DNA of 64,000 nucleotides, taken from positions 75,655,341 through 75,719,340 of the forward strand of contig OV884015.1 of the NCBI GenBank assembly GCA_930367205.1, read 5' to 3'. Below are positions 25,500 through 37,019 of this stretch, one piece after another (within the stretch, counting starts at the first letter, position 1; every line of letters starts with the position of its first letter). The notes under the pieces were generated by a model. It was not told where the DNA came from and made no database searches. It worked only from the letters and a program-made list of their open reading frames with translations. The translations under genes and the position numbers were made by a program. This DNA is from Acanthosoma haemorrhoidale (lineage: Eukaryota; Arthropoda; Insecta; Hemiptera; Acanthosomatidae).

Positions 25500-26240
25500 A
25501 TTGACTATTTCTCTATCAATGGGTTTTTGGGTATGGAAGTTCAAAAAAGAAATGCTCATGGGTGTGTACTTACTGCTGGATTTTGATCTGTTAGACAAGG
25601 TGGTTATCTTGGTAGCTTTTAATTATGCGCATACTTATGTTTGGTATGACTTCAAATTTGCTGTAATTTGAAGCACAAATGTAACTCTAAACCGGCGCAG
25701 AATAGGTCATTGTGGGTCGGATTACTTTTTTATGTAGTATTCATCTTTTTTCAGGGGTCATTTTTGATTTTTGGTGGAAGTAGGCTGACCGATGAGGCTT
25801 TCAGTTTTGTTACATTTATTGTTTACGTGGTTTGCGAAAGCGAGGGAACGGTCTAAGGTTATTCCTCGGTAGTGTACGAGATGGGACCAGGGTATTTAGG
25901 AATTGTTTGAAGATAAATTGTGGGTTAATATTGGTCTACGTTTGGTGAATACTATTGTCTTTGTTTTAAATGGGTTAAGTTTAATTTTCCATTTGTTGAA
26001 ATCGGTGTTGCTGTTTTTCATTTGTGCTTGTAATCTATTCGTTATCATATCTATTTTGAATGATCCAGTGTAGATTGCTGTGACGTCTGGGTATAACGAT
26101 CTTTCGGTTTTGAAGTATGATGGGATGTCGGCGATGTATAGAATAAAAAGGGTAGGAGATAGTCAAGAGCCTTGAGGAAGTCCTGGTTCATGGGAATCTC
26201 TTTCATCATACTTTTTTTTGGAAATATACTTTGAAGAAAT
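25500..26240 (-). pseudogene. Jockey/I-like LINE reverse transcriptase, 3' half (family E)
   Basis: The - strand shows reverse-transcriptase blocks in order: LSPTLFILYIADIPSYF (palm), then YPDVTAIYTGS (a decayed version of the FADDTAIY catalytic block, the double aspartate lost), then WKIKLNPFKTKTIVFTKRR and a region like YRGITLDRSLAFANHV. Stops and frameshifts are present throughout. The 65-codon open frame at 26,051-26,248 is a different frame of this relic. Confidence 0.7.
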
Positions 26241-26804
26241 ATGCACACTTATGAAAAACAACTTTTATTAGGCTAACATAAACGCATTCAAACTGAATAC
26301 ATCTAATTCATTTGGGATAAGAGTGTAGGATAAATAATTCATGATTATTTAACTAGTATTTTACTATCATTTAATCATATTAATTTAGAGATAAATATGC
26401 GAGGCATGGAGCCAAATATAGATAATTAAATAATAATCAATTGATTGACGAGTCGATTCCAAGTTTATTTTCTCGACTGACCTTATCAATATTTAAAGTC
26501 CTGTTTTGACCTTTGACCTTCTATTTGTGTGTTCCTTGATCTTAGATCACGTCACGAATTGGAGTTTTCTTAAGAAGGCTAATAAGTGACAAGATAAATA
26601 AGTGAAACTTATTACCAGGGTTAGGATTTATACGTAATAAAACAAAATAAAATATGTACATATGTATGTATTTATTTTCTTAGAAATATGTACCAAATAA
26701 TGAAGGAAATGTAAAGTCATAAATACAATTACTGTAAGCTCAGTGTTAACACAACAGATATTTTCGAAAACCGAACAAAAGTTGTACTACTTACATTATC
26801 ATAT

Positions 26805-27012
26805 TTTTGAATAAAAATCCGCACCCATCAGGTCTAAATTTAGATTTATAACGGCTGAGTAGCCACTTCACATCGACCGAAGTTTTTTGAGCATGTTTAA
26901 AAACAAGGATTTCTATTGGAGACAATTTGACTTCTAGATTTTCTTTAGGACCCTTTTCCAGTGCACTTCTGAAATTAACTGTTTGTTCATCCAGCCTAGG
27001 GTTTTCTCAAAC
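26805..27012 (-). pseudogene. Unassigned coding-like segment, candidate orphan exon
   Basis: From 27,012 down, the - strand is open without an ATG for nearly 70 codons, reading PRLDEQTVNFRSALEKGP, KENLEVKLSPIEILVFKH, VDVKWLLSRYKSKF and RPDGCGFLFKN. Composition is that of a folded soluble protein. Just before the stop lies a consensus splice donor (aatgtaagta). The upstream acceptor is weak and no neighbouring exon is recognised. It could be an exon of a real gene, a displaced exon copy or a transposon piece. I do not recognise the family. Confidence 0.35.
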
Positions 27013-27574
27013 AAATACATAATTTAATCTTATCTTCAATTTAACTGTGATGTCTCCCGTCGACTTTTCCAGTTATTCCGTGGAAATGTTGATAATAGCG
27101 ATCCTATAAATCAATGGTATGTTCTGACTCTCTAATGTTGTTATTGTGTACGCTAAGAAAACGGTGTTTGCCAAAATGATTTATTTGCTTTTTTTGTACT
27201 GACTGATCAAAATCAAATTTCACGGAACGCCTTCTATAGAATCAAACCTCTTACAGTATCAGCTGCTTCTAACCATGTGCTCCATTTTGCAACTATTGGA
27301 TCAAGTAGCAACCGTAGCTCAGGATTATCCAAGTTATCCAGTTACTTATACAAGAAATCCAAGAACCCGACACGCAGTTCTCCAAAACTGCATATTTTAA
27401 CGTACACAATTCTAAGTCGAATTATCCAAATAAATAGGGCCATCTATTGCTAGAATATAACGCACAAAATTTCTCCCAAATTCTCATCTTTCAATTGAAT
27501 ACACCGAATTAATTTTAGGTAAAAAAAAAGCATGTATAGCTCTCAAAGAAATATGGAAGAATATGTAAGAAATA

Positions 27575-28506
27575 TATTTTAAAATATGTAATTTCTGTGA
27601 AATATTTAACTAAAAGCATCCTATATTTTGTTAAAATACCTCAGAAAGTATAGCTATGGATGGTACAGCAAATATTTTCACATGAGAAAAATATGTAAAT
27701 ACAAATTTACTGATAATTTATGATTACAGATCCTCAGGCGAATCTATTTACAAATTATTTTTGCATTTCCTGTAGCATTGCTACATTATATACAGGTTTT
27801 GTTATTTTATAAAAATTATATAATGAATAAACAAGTATAATGATACAGATTATATGTGACTGAACTGACTAATAAAGGTGATGGGGCTCACCTTTTTGAT
27901 CAAACTTAAAACTAACTTACATACTAATTCTTAACCTAATTTTCCCCCGATAGTCTGTTGCCATCGATGCGGGAGGGGCGATGGGGTCATAGTGTTAAAC
28001 ACTGGGTTGGTTAGGAGCTGAAACGAGTCAAAAAACTTGATGTGTCTCCGGCAGATGAACTCACCCACCGACGGCACACCAAGCAACGGGTGCAGGTCAG
28101 CGTTCTTTAACCTCTCTCGAGAGGTATGTCGGACCACTTTTCACATGATCCCATTCTGGAGATTTGGCTGTATTGTCAGTCAAATGTGTAAATAGCGGGG
28201 CACTGTACATCACAATAATTTATTTATTGCATATTTTCCACCAACAGTCAATTGCTCCCCTCGTATCTAAAGGAATACCTAAATAAATGTGGGCTAAGAA
28301 TAATATTAAAAATTGCTACATTCCCTCTGAAAAAAATAAAATTTGACTAAAGTAGTAATTAGGGCTTCGATTTATATGTATTTACATATTTTTCTAAGGG
28401 CAAAATATTTGCTAGACCATCGATTGCTATACTTTCTGAGGTATTTAAAGACAATATGGGATACTTTCATTTCATGCTTTCAGAGAAACTAAATATTTTA
28501 AAATTA
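27575..28506. repeat. Inverted repeat, ~135-bp arms flanking a LINE tail
   Basis: The arm at about 27,575-27,712 (containing cctcagaaagtatagc and agaaaaatatgtaaataca) matches the reverse complement of about 28,368-28,506 with roughly ten to twenty percent mismatch by eye. The family A LINE 3' end lies between the arms. A partial third copy appears near 63,125-63,170. The arms may be ends of a DNA transposon later hit by the LINE. Confidence 0.6.
27720..28205 (-). pseudogene. LINE 3' end (family A): C-terminus of the polyprotein plus 3' UTR
   Basis: The - strand open frame at 28,137-27,931 reads MVRHTSRERLKNADLHP, LLGVPSVGEFICRRHIKF and FDSFQLLTNPVFNTM and ends in a stop. This is the C-terminal tail of the LINE protein that also appears at 36.2 and 56.9 kb. 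Downstream follow the hairpin aggtgatggggctcacctt (27,878-27,897) and a UTR containing cctgtagcattgctac, similar to cctgtagcttggctac at 30.6 kb. The 5' side is truncated. Confidence 0.75.
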
Positions 28507-29079
28507 AAAGTTAAAGACTGGGGATTTGAAAATCTATGTAACCAAAGTGTAGAGAAGTAGCGAGAACGAGTGAAAGGGTAGGAGGATACTGACGTGTTTG
28601 GGGTCATTAATTGCCGGTATCTTGAAGGTCGGGCCTAAAGAAGCCAGAAGCCACGAAAACATGGATTTTATAATATCGGGGTAATGGCTTAGGTAATAGT
28701 TTGATAAATAGGTCTAGGTCAAGAGGTATCTGAGCCAGGTCAAATCAAACAGTGGTAATAACGTGTGTCAAGATACAATAGATATCATTTGGGCTAAACG
28801 GAAACAACTTCCTTTCCCACTCCCTCCCCCATTTGAAATTATTGGGGAGTGTCTAACGCAGATCACCACTATGGCTACTGCAACGATTTTTAGCAAAGGG
28901 AATTATTAAATACAAAAAAACTTTATCAATATCTTCACATTGTTATTGTTGATTGAAAGTAACTGTTGTCTCACTGCTACTAAATGGATTCAACACCCAT
29001 TTATAACACCAATTTACCTTAACAACAAGCCTCTAACGGGCACCCAACACTGCTATCCGACTAAAGACTGATAAGACTG

Positions 29080-29297
29080 CACTACATGCCTAAAGGGACT
29101 CTTGGCCCAGCCACCAGTGGACTCTCACCACTGTACCTCAACAACCAACCTCTACCGAGGCTTCCCACACTCCTTAATTCCCTCACACCACCTTCAAGCT
29201 GGTACTCCTAGTACAAAGATCCGCTCAACCCAAATATCCCTTTATTTTTCCCTCATCCTTAATCTTATAATTAGAGAGCTAAGAAAAAAAAAAAAAT
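29080..29297 (+). repeat. A-tailed short retroposon, subfamily 2
   Basis: From ccaccagtggactctcacc through taattagagagctaag and an A-run near 29,284-29,296, this matches the copy at 51,695-51,884 at high identity. The layout (gtggactctcac, a cttcccacac block, tatttttccctcatcc, gagagct, poly-A) parallels the subfamily at 50.2 kb. The open frame at 29,102-29,302 is incidental. Confidence 0.7.
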
Positions 29298-29739
29298 TAT
29301 AACATCATGGCTATTGTCCCTCTCTCTCTGCTCATACCTGGGGAAGTACCTCGGACCAAATGTTTGGTTAGGCCAATTCTCAATAGCATTGTGAATGTGT
29401 CATTTCAATAGTTGGTTTAGATTAAAGGAAAAATCTTAAGTACATGAGCAGGGCTTTCTACCTGGACCAAGGACTTAGGTAAGGTAATGGAAGCTGCACA
29501 GGGAATTCTCACAGGAAGAAAAATGTAAATAAATAAATTATATAATAAAAACCTGACTATTTGTTAGTAAAACATTAACTAAAACTAATAAAAAACTATT
29601 AAATTAACTTATAATACGTTTTATGTTGGAGTACCTCCAGAAAAAACCTGACACACAGAGTCACGCGCTACCACGAACGAGGCCTGTTGAAAGAACGCCA
29701 CGTGACTTACTTTAGCGGGTTTAGTTCAGTAAGTTTTCA

Positions 29740-30000
29740 ATGGAGACTACTGTGCAGCTACTTACATTTTCCGGGATCTCGTTTGTTTTTAGCTTTATTG
29801 TAAATATTTATTTATTCTATCATTCTCACATTACTATAGTTTCCGGTCTCAGTATACTGAGAATCATTTCGTTATTTTCTCAAACAAAAAACGTATTCAC
29901 CACTCTAATCACCCAAACAATATTCGCTATTCAACGAAGAAGGCGGAAAACTGAAAAGCGAATTTTCCATGATAATGTTAGTCCTTTGCTTTCAGACTAG
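29740..30000 (+). CDS. Hypothetical small membrane protein, weak candidate
   Basis: An 86-codon frame runs from an ATG (tttcaATGGAG) to TAG. Residues about 8-28 (LTFSGISFVFSFIVNIYLFY) are hydrophobic enough for a membrane helix or signal anchor. A basic stretch (QRRRRKTEKR) lies near residue 66 and the protein ends DNVSPLLSD. The upstream 100 bases are GC-richer and contain CACGTG, an E-box. No family is recognised and no splice partners are evident. It may be a single-exon gene, a first exon or chance. Confidence 0.22.
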   Translation: METTVQLLTFSGISFVFSFIVNIYLFYHSHITIVSGLSILRIISLFSQTKNVFTTLITQTIFAIQRRRRKTEKRIFHDNVSPLLSD

Positions 30001-30589
30001 ATACATGTAAAAACATGTCAAATATTATTTTTGTTATGCAAATATCGGAAATAAATTGAATCTGTGATAAACATTTTTTTTTCCATTTAGCGTGAAACGT
30101 CAAATTCCGCTATTCGAATATATATTCAGACTGAGTAGCGGTTTGCAGTGGATTTGAAACGGATTTATTTTCGAAAGTTTTTGCCTGCCTTTCGGAAGAT
30201 ATTTTCCTATTAAGTCCTTGAACTTGGCCCGGTCTGATCCCAAACTATGTAAGTAGGCATCTAAAGTTACTTTAAAATTGAATTCAAGAAAATAAGGTTT
30301 TCCAATATAGAAAACTAATATCCCCAGGAAACTTCTTGAGGGCAATATCTCTTGTTCTTCTCGCTCGAACTTCTTTCAGTTGACCACTATAACAGAAAAA
30401 AAACTTCCTTTTACATTATATAATGATTTATATATTATTATATAAAATATTTTAAACGTAGTAGAGTACCTTTTAAGGGTGTGCTTCTAATTATTCTCTC
30501 CTATTGATTTTTTGTTCCCCTTCATACCCCCTTGTTATTATAAATTATGAAAATCAGTATAGATTCTATATAAGTGAATTACAGTAGGT

Positions 30590-30910
30590 CATTATATATC
30601 CTGTAGCTTGGCTACCTTTTATACAATTTTTAATAATTTTACATTATTAGTGCATTAAGTATTGTGCACAATTTACATTGATTGTCTACATATGTTTAAA
30701 AGTGATGGCGATCACCTTATGAATCATAGACTTAAAACAAACTTACATCTAACAACAAAATCTTAACCTAATTTTCCCCAGCAGTCTGTTGCTACCGATG
30801 CGATAAGGGTGGTGGGGCCATAGTGTTAAATGCTGGGTTTGTTAGGTGCTGCAACGATTCAAAAAACTTGATGTGCCTCCGGTGGATGTTCTACTTAATA
30901 GCAATTGTGA
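30590..30910 (-). pseudogene. LINE 3' end (family A), second copy
   Basis: The - strand matches the 27.9-kb copy through cagtctgttgctaccgatgc, gccatagtgttaaatgctg and caaaaaacttgatgtg, with the hairpin as gtgatggcgatcac and the same type of UTR beyond it. Open frames are interrupted. The match stops at about 30,893, where unrelated DNA begins, so the copy is 5'-truncated. Confidence 0.7.
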
Positions 30911-31589
30911 CAGAAGGCCCTTCCTTCAAAATTGTGCGTTTTTGCGCGAATAACTAAAATGCTTTTTACGCTCATCCCACTAATTCTGGGTGGGATTCTC
31001 TCTTCTCCCTTCATTATGAAAAATAATCAAAATTAATTGTTCAAAAGTAAACAGTGTATTTCAAATTGGTTAAAATCATTTCACGAGTGGTCATAATAAT
31101 ACTAATTCCATCAAATAAATAACTATTATCAGTGATTTCCTGAATGAAGTCTCAGATCATGAACAATCGAGTGGGTGACTAGATTCCACAGAAACAAACA
31201 TAAAGGCGTCTGTCTTCCCCATTGCAATCATTTTTTACAGTATAAAAATTGACGGCCAGTTAATTATAATAAAACTAGTAAATAAAAATATTCCACAAAT
31301 ATTAAAATTATTTATTTTTCAACTTTTTTATTAACAGTGAACCTTTTTTTTTTACAATTTTTACGAGGAATTATGAACTAAAATATATACTTTTTGGAAT
31401 ATATTGTAATGCGTGGTAACCGTCTCTTATGGTGATAAACCATGATCTGCGAACTGCTTGTGATGTCCTAAAGAAGTACGTAGTGGAAAAATAGTACTAA
31501 AATTCAGGAAACGCAAAAAAAAGGAAGAAGTCTACGAGAAATAAAATTATATTTTGTTTTAAAGTAAAGGAATTCAGACTATAGCTGCC

Positions 31590-31690
31590 CTAATTGAATG
31601 TAGAGGGTGGACTTAGAGTAAATACTTGAGAGGAGGCTTAAATAAAAGTCGGGACGGCCCAATAATGTACAAATTATATGTTATACTAAT
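31590..31690 (+). repeat. Block shared in inverse with 33,135-33,235
   Basis: agctgccctaattgaatgtagaggg, aggcttaaataaaagtcgg and cccaataatgtacaaatta all return as reverse complement at 33,135-33,235 with about ten percent mismatch. Together with the next block this forms an A-B-A'-B' arrangement. The identity of the element is uncertain. Confidence 0.65.
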
Positions 31691-31744
31691 ACATACTAAA
31701 CAGTAACAGCTGGTATTTGTATAAAATGAAAACAGGGTAAATAG

Positions 31745-32220
31745 ATAAATGATATACTCTTTATTGGGCTATAATTACAATCTGCCTTTTATAAGGCAAT
31801 CAGTAATTGCGATAAACGCTCTCATTCATACCATATTTACAATTCATCATTCACTCACTCATTCATACAATATTTACAGACAGCCCAGAGACCTCCCAAA
31901 TCCACTGCGAAGAGAAAGCGGAGCCTTGGGAAGTCCCCCACGCTCCTCCGTCAGCCGCGTCACCGGATATTAGCCAGTGGAGGCTGACCAAGAGCGCGAG
32001 AGCCACAGACGCTCAGGACATGATTTGAGTAACTGGCCATTGCCAGGACCCCCGCTGTCACGGTTTTATAGCAAGTCACGAGGCCACTGCCGTTTTAGTC
32101 TCCGAGGAGGATTATAGGGATGAGTGGCGCAGTGCAATGACTGTGCTACAAGATTAGGGTGGTTGGAAATGCTATTGTGGAATTTCATAAACTTAGAAGG
32201 GATGAGTTTAGGGTAAATAG
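31745..32220 (-). repeat. Retroelement mosaic including a family D tail, inverse copy at 33,705-34,200
   Basis: Positions 31,749-31,975 are a family D tail in - orientation (cattcataccatatttaca, cagcccagagacctccca). The block continues through gccactgccgttttagtc and gaggaggattatagggatgag to about 32,215. The reverse complement of the whole block reappears at 33,705-34,200, so the two are copies of one larger unit. Open frames in either copy (31,749-31,973; 33,805-34,246) are not genes. Confidence 0.65.
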
Positions 32221-32345
32221 AAAGTAATTAGGTGAGTTGAGAATTGGACCATACAAGGTTTTGGAAAAATATAGAAATTAATATACGAAAAATAAATACC
32301 GGACACAAAACATGAGAGTCAAAACGTTTTCACAAAATTTTTTTA
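32180..32345 (+). pseudogene. Possible Gypsy-type integrase C-terminus (GPY/F-like)
   Basis: The + strand reads RRDEFRVNRK, then LGELRIGPYKVLEKYRN and a decayed NMRVKTF with a stop or two. GPYKVLEK resembles the GPY/F motif at the end of Gypsy-group integrases. No reverse transcriptase or protease is seen next to it, so only a terminal fragment would remain. Confidence 0.35.
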
Positions 32346-33134
32346 CCCCAAGGGGGGGGGGAGGTAAAGAAAATGGATTTCTTTAATTTGGATTTGCCAC
32401 GCATTCACGTTCGCGGTCGTACAAGCTATCAGGTGAGAGTGATTAAGGTATCTGCGGAAAAACACGAGAGTGCAATATTGTGAAAAGAGTACATTGATTA
32501 TTTTAATAAATTGTTTATCTAATGTGGTCGAAACATTAATGGGGATGATATTAATCAAAGAATAAACTTTAATGTCGTTTCTTTTTGTTATAGAGACATT
32601 CAATATTGTTTATTTTGTTGTGTAGTTTCCCTGATGCTGCTGCATAAATACAAGCCAATATTTGTTTTCAGTCAAACCTTTGATATAAAGTTGATATAAT
32701 ATTTAAATGCCTTAAAGACCTAAAAACCAACCAGCTCTTAAAATCAATGACAGGAGCTGCATTTATTACTCAAACGAATTCCTCTTTTGGTAAATGATCC
32801 TGAATGACATATCCACTGCACATAAAATATCTTCCATATATTATATCCTTCAAGAAACACCGGAAATTAAAGTGAGTGCGCTGTCGGTATGTATAAATCT
32901 AGGGAATAGTAGAAATTGAGCCTGCAAAGAAATACTGTACTAGGTTGTGTACCTAATCTGCGGGGAAAGTTACGAGTGCAACAGCAGTTAAGAGATAAAT
33001 CTAAACTACCGCTTCTGTAGGGGGACACAGGAACATTGTGGTAATAAACATCTATCAAAACATACAAATGCACCAACTATCTAGAGATCCAACTTACATA
33101 TCGTCACTAAGCACAATATCACAATCAACATATA

Positions 33135-33235
33135 ATTTGTACATTATTGGGCCGTGCCGACTTTTATTTAAGCCTCCTCTCTAGTATTTATTCTGAGTCG
33201 ACCCTCTACATTGAATTAGGGCAGCTCACCAAACT
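33135..33235 (-). repeat. Inverse copy of the 31,590-31,690 block
   Basis: attattgggccgtgccgac and aagcctcctctctagtattt are the reverse complement of the block at 31,590-31,690. It lies 5' of, not beyond, the second inverse block, so the pair is not a simple palindrome. Confidence 0.65.
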
Positions 33236-33704
33236 ATGTCTTGTAATGGGAATCCTATTTATCAAATTAATGCCTTTAAGACGAGCCGAAGATGACCAGA
33301 AGTCACTTCATTCAGTCGTTGTGTTGGATCAGAAGAAAAGATAGTCACGACTTGAAATGACTTCAGTCCACGCATTCTAACTTGAGCATATACCTTTAAA
33401 CTTCCTTTAAACAAGTATGGATAATTTTTTTCCATAGCTGATAAAATATAACGTCCTGCCATGGAGTTTTTTTTTTTAAATTAACTGAGAATAGAATTAA
33501 TGCACCAATATACTCAATGAATTTTCAACTAGCGTAGGCACTTAAATGATTACTTATACCTATGTGAGGAATCTTTGAGGATTAGAAATTATGGGATTTA
33601 CTGAGCTCCTTGGCATATTAGCTATTTGAAATAAAACAAGTATTATAATAAATCTTTGAGTAACTTGTTGAGCTTAACATATCTCCCCCTTGATAGTTAT
33701 TCAC

Positions 33705-34200
33705 AATACAAGAACAATTATAGAACTCATCCCTTCCAAATTCATGAAATTCCATACTAATCTATCCAACCACCCTAATCCCTTAGCACAGTCATTAGAC
33801 TACGCTACTCATCCTTATAATCCTCCTCGGAGACTAAAGTGGCAGTGGCCTCGTGACCTGCTGTAGATACGTGACAGTGGGAGTCCTGGCAATGGCCAAT
33901 TTTTCCAATCACGTCATGAACGTCTGTCGCTCTCGCGCTGTTGGTCATTCCCCACTGGGTCGAAACCAGTAACGCGGCTGACGGAGCAGCGTGGGAACTT
34001 CCCAAGATTCCGCTTCTTCTTTCGTATGCGAGGGAGGTGGCCACCATGTGGATTTGGGAGGCTTCTGGCCTGTTTGGAAATACTGTAGGAATGAGCGAGG
34101 GAATGACAATTTGTAAATATGGTACAAATGAGAACACTTATGACAATTACTTATTGACCAATAAGGCAGATTATAATTTTATTACAATAAAGCTTAAAAA
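33705..34200 (+). repeat. Inverse copy of the 31,745-32,220 block, ending in a LINE-type tail
   Basis: Positions 33,960-34,200 form a family D tail in + orientation: cgtgggaacttcccaag, gtatgcgagggaggtggccacc, aaggcagattataatttta, then AATAAA and an A-rich end. The 5' part (cctcctcggagactaaagt) is the reverse complement of 32,090-32,115. Confidence 0.65.
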
Positions 34201-34919
34201 TAAAAATACAACAAAAAATAAAACGTACTGTGCACGCGCTGGTTAAGGAGTGATTTGTAAAATGAAATTAAACTATGCAATAATAAAAAATTTAGACAAC
34301 GTTAAATTGATTCTCTTACCTTGTTTCTGAAGTTCTAACTTAATTTGCTACCTATGCCAATCATTGGATAGAAGGATGTTTAGAAAGCAAAGAGGAGAGT
34401 ATTAAAGGGGTAAGATCTACTGAAACTAGCACGCACAATGTTATACCACTAAGTGAAGCCGGGTTGTGGACAGTAGTGACCACGATTTTAATGTATTTTT
34501 GTTATTGTGGTCCTTCACTGTCCCACTACGTATTACATACATTTAATAGGAGGTTGAGATCTTTAATTGGATAAATTCAATAATTCGATACTCAACTAAA
34601 TGCTAGGTAGCTTACCACCTAGTTATGTGATCAATCAGCAACACTTTGTGATTGATTTGGCAGTATAGTTATGAATGATAAATCTGTCATAAAATGGAAT
34701 CTCCACCTATGTTTCTATGTCGCTAGGTTGACAAGGGGTACACAGTCATCTTAACAGACTGACACATGGATTCTGGTTTCAAAATTTCAATTTCAATCCA
34801 AATCGATTGGTCTGAGCCCGTGTACCCTCGATTGTGCTTTGAAAGATCAACGAGAAACAAGTCTTGCTCAATTTTTAAAGATTTCTCAAGTATATGAGAT
34901 GGAATAGAGTATAAAGAAT

Positions 34920-35060
34920 GTTAAATACTGCAACAAAAGAGAATTTTAAAGCTAGCGTCGCTGCTTCATGATATGAAAGTTTTGGGTACAAATCCATAAA
35001 TGGATGGTGAAATAATGGGGCGTCCTGCCTTATAGCCCTACATGGACGCACATAATTAAA
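34920..35060 (+). repeat. SINE-like repeat related to the POMP intron copy
   Basis: ctgcttcatgatatgaaag followed by ttgggtacaaatccataa (B-box-like) matches 6,181-6,223, and a tggggc segment follows in both. The A-box end is poorly preserved. Confidence 0.5.
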
Positions 35061-35939
35061 CAGCAAAGTCATTAAAGTTTGTAGAAACAACAATAATAAT
35101 TGTCTTTTTAACATTTAGTGAGACGCTTTTTTTCTATGTCAACAAAGCCTCTTAAATAAAAGTTAATGAATAATGAATTAATGAAAGGGCAAGACTAAAA
35201 AAACTATTTCAAGTTGAATTTGTTATGAGTTACTGTTTGCTTTCTTGCTGCAGACACTCTGGCCAAAGTTAAATAAAATAACATTACTATTTTATATTTA
35301 TTTATGAGACGATTCAATAAAATACAGCAGCTTTTATGAAAGGGTATATCCAGTAAAAATGTTTTATAAAAACAAAAACTAAACGAGTACTGAATGACCG
35401 ATTCATAATTCATTCGAGTTACTTGTTGTAAAAATGATGCTGTTACCTTTACCTCTGAGTATATTGACCTGGCGCAGATGCTCCCACGGTGACACCCACG
35501 CTCGACCCACTGTCGCTCACCCACATCTACCCACGCAACGCAATTATAGGATTCCCAAGCACAGACAGAGAAATGTCGCTGCGTGTTCTGTATTTTCAGT
35601 AAACGAAGTAATGTATTACTTGATCCGAGGATGAGTCATAATTAACTCCCCTCACCTTTTGGGGAGTCATTGAGGGGTAATTATTTTGGTTACTGTTTTC
35701 ATTTCACCGACAATTTTCTTCTTTAAATAACCTTATTAAAATGTATGTTTGAAGAGCGTACGGTATGAGTGAAATTAAGAAGTTTGAAAATATATTTAGT
35801 TGGTAAATCACAATTGAAATTTAGGGCTAGATATTAATTTGTTGTATTAATGTTACGTAAATTGAAAAGGCCAATGGTATGAATACCATATAATGGTATA
35901 TAAATATATGTTATTAACTCCGTTATATAAGCTATAAAT

Positions 35940-36055
35940 TTTTTTTTTTTTTTTTTTTTCCAAGCTCTCAAACTTATAAAAATAGGAATGTGGGGAAAAT
36001 TAAGGAAAATTATTTTTGGCTGGAAAGTGCCTTTCACTAAGGGGAGACCCCTATT
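35940..36055 (-). mobile_element. Short retroposed LINE tail (family C), 7-bp target duplication
   Basis: Begins with a T-run (A-tail on the - strand), then caagctctcaaacttataa, and ends just past aaggggagacccct. tataaat occurs on both sides (35,933-35,939 and 36,056-36,062), consistent with a target-site duplication. It breaks off at the same palindromic ggggag.cccc site as the copy at 53.1 kb. Confidence 0.7.
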
Positions 36056-36129
36056 TATAAATCTTTAAAGTAGACTGCAATTTATATATGTCATATTATT
36101 GGTTATTGTAAACAAACTTTTTTTTTTTT

Positions 36130-36955
36130 TTAAACTTTTGGAAAAACTTTGATGTGTTTCTGATGGATGAACTCACTCACTGATGGCAAAGCAAGCAACG
36201 GGTGCAGGTCCGCTTCTTTAACCTCTCGAGAGAGATATGTCTGACCACTTTTCTCATGATCCCATTTTGAAATTGCTGGATACTTTTAGCTATATTGTCA
36301 GTCAAGTGAGTAAATAACGGGGCACCGAAAAGCAGAGCTGGCTGAAGGACACATTTATATATCATCAGTTTGAGACAAAGGGGCAAGTTGGGTGATGTTG
36401 AGAAGTGCGAAAGCAGGTACCACCTGTGTCGTACCTTTTCTATTTTGTCGCTAAAGTGGGTAGGGAAATGGAGATGACTATCCATTTTGATACCCAGATG
36501 GTAAATTTAGAAAACCGGTGAGATTTCGTGCCCTCCTATAGTATAGGATTTTGGCAAGGCTATTTTCCCCTTTTGGGGGGAGGAGATTACGCAGTCGGTC
36601 TTCCCGGCGTTTACGCTGATGTTTAACTTACCCTGTTTAACTGTCACTGATTACATTAAAAACTGACTCAGTCTGTGTAAGAGCTCTTTGTGCACCCACA
36701 AATTGCTTTAAACAGCAATTTTTCTTGTAGTTGTCCCGACAATGTCAGACGTGTACATGCTAAAAAGCACCGGAGGCAAAACCGCTCCTTGAGGAACTCC
36801 ATAAGTTGGAGGGAATGGATTTGAGATGGCAAGTTTCATAAAATCAACGGTGACGACGCAACCACGGCTCGGAACGTTGGTCATTGGAAACGTTATGGAG
36901 ACCCCCTCCCCTTGTAGCCTATGCGGTCCGAACACGCTGTTCATCCAACTATAAA
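36130..36955 (-). pseudogene. LINE reverse transcriptase and C-terminus (family A), longest copy
   Basis: Read downwards: GEGVSITFPMTNVPSRGC, TYGVPQGAVLPPVLFSM (reverse-transcriptase block before the catalytic YxDD), a stop-containing stretch with LNISVNAGKTDC, then KMDSHLHFPTHFSDKIEK, LSHFSTSPNLPLCLKLMIYK, LQPALLFGAPLFTHLT and IQQFQNGIMRKVVRHISLER. The copy ends near a T-run at 36,119-36,132. The catalytic aspartates are not seen, and several stops rule out function. This copy best defines the family seen at 4.3, 27.9, 30.7 and 56.8 kb. Confidence 0.8.
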
Positions 36956-37019
36956 ATAAAATGCAATAGTAATATAAGATTTAACTTTTATTTCTCTAGT
37001 AACGACGAGTTCTTCACTT

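Noticed and set aside
33805..34246. Overlapping 101-110 codon frames on both strands
   Set aside because: The DNA is a family D LINE tail with copies at 23.7, 31.8 and 60.4 kb; the frames are not kept among copies.
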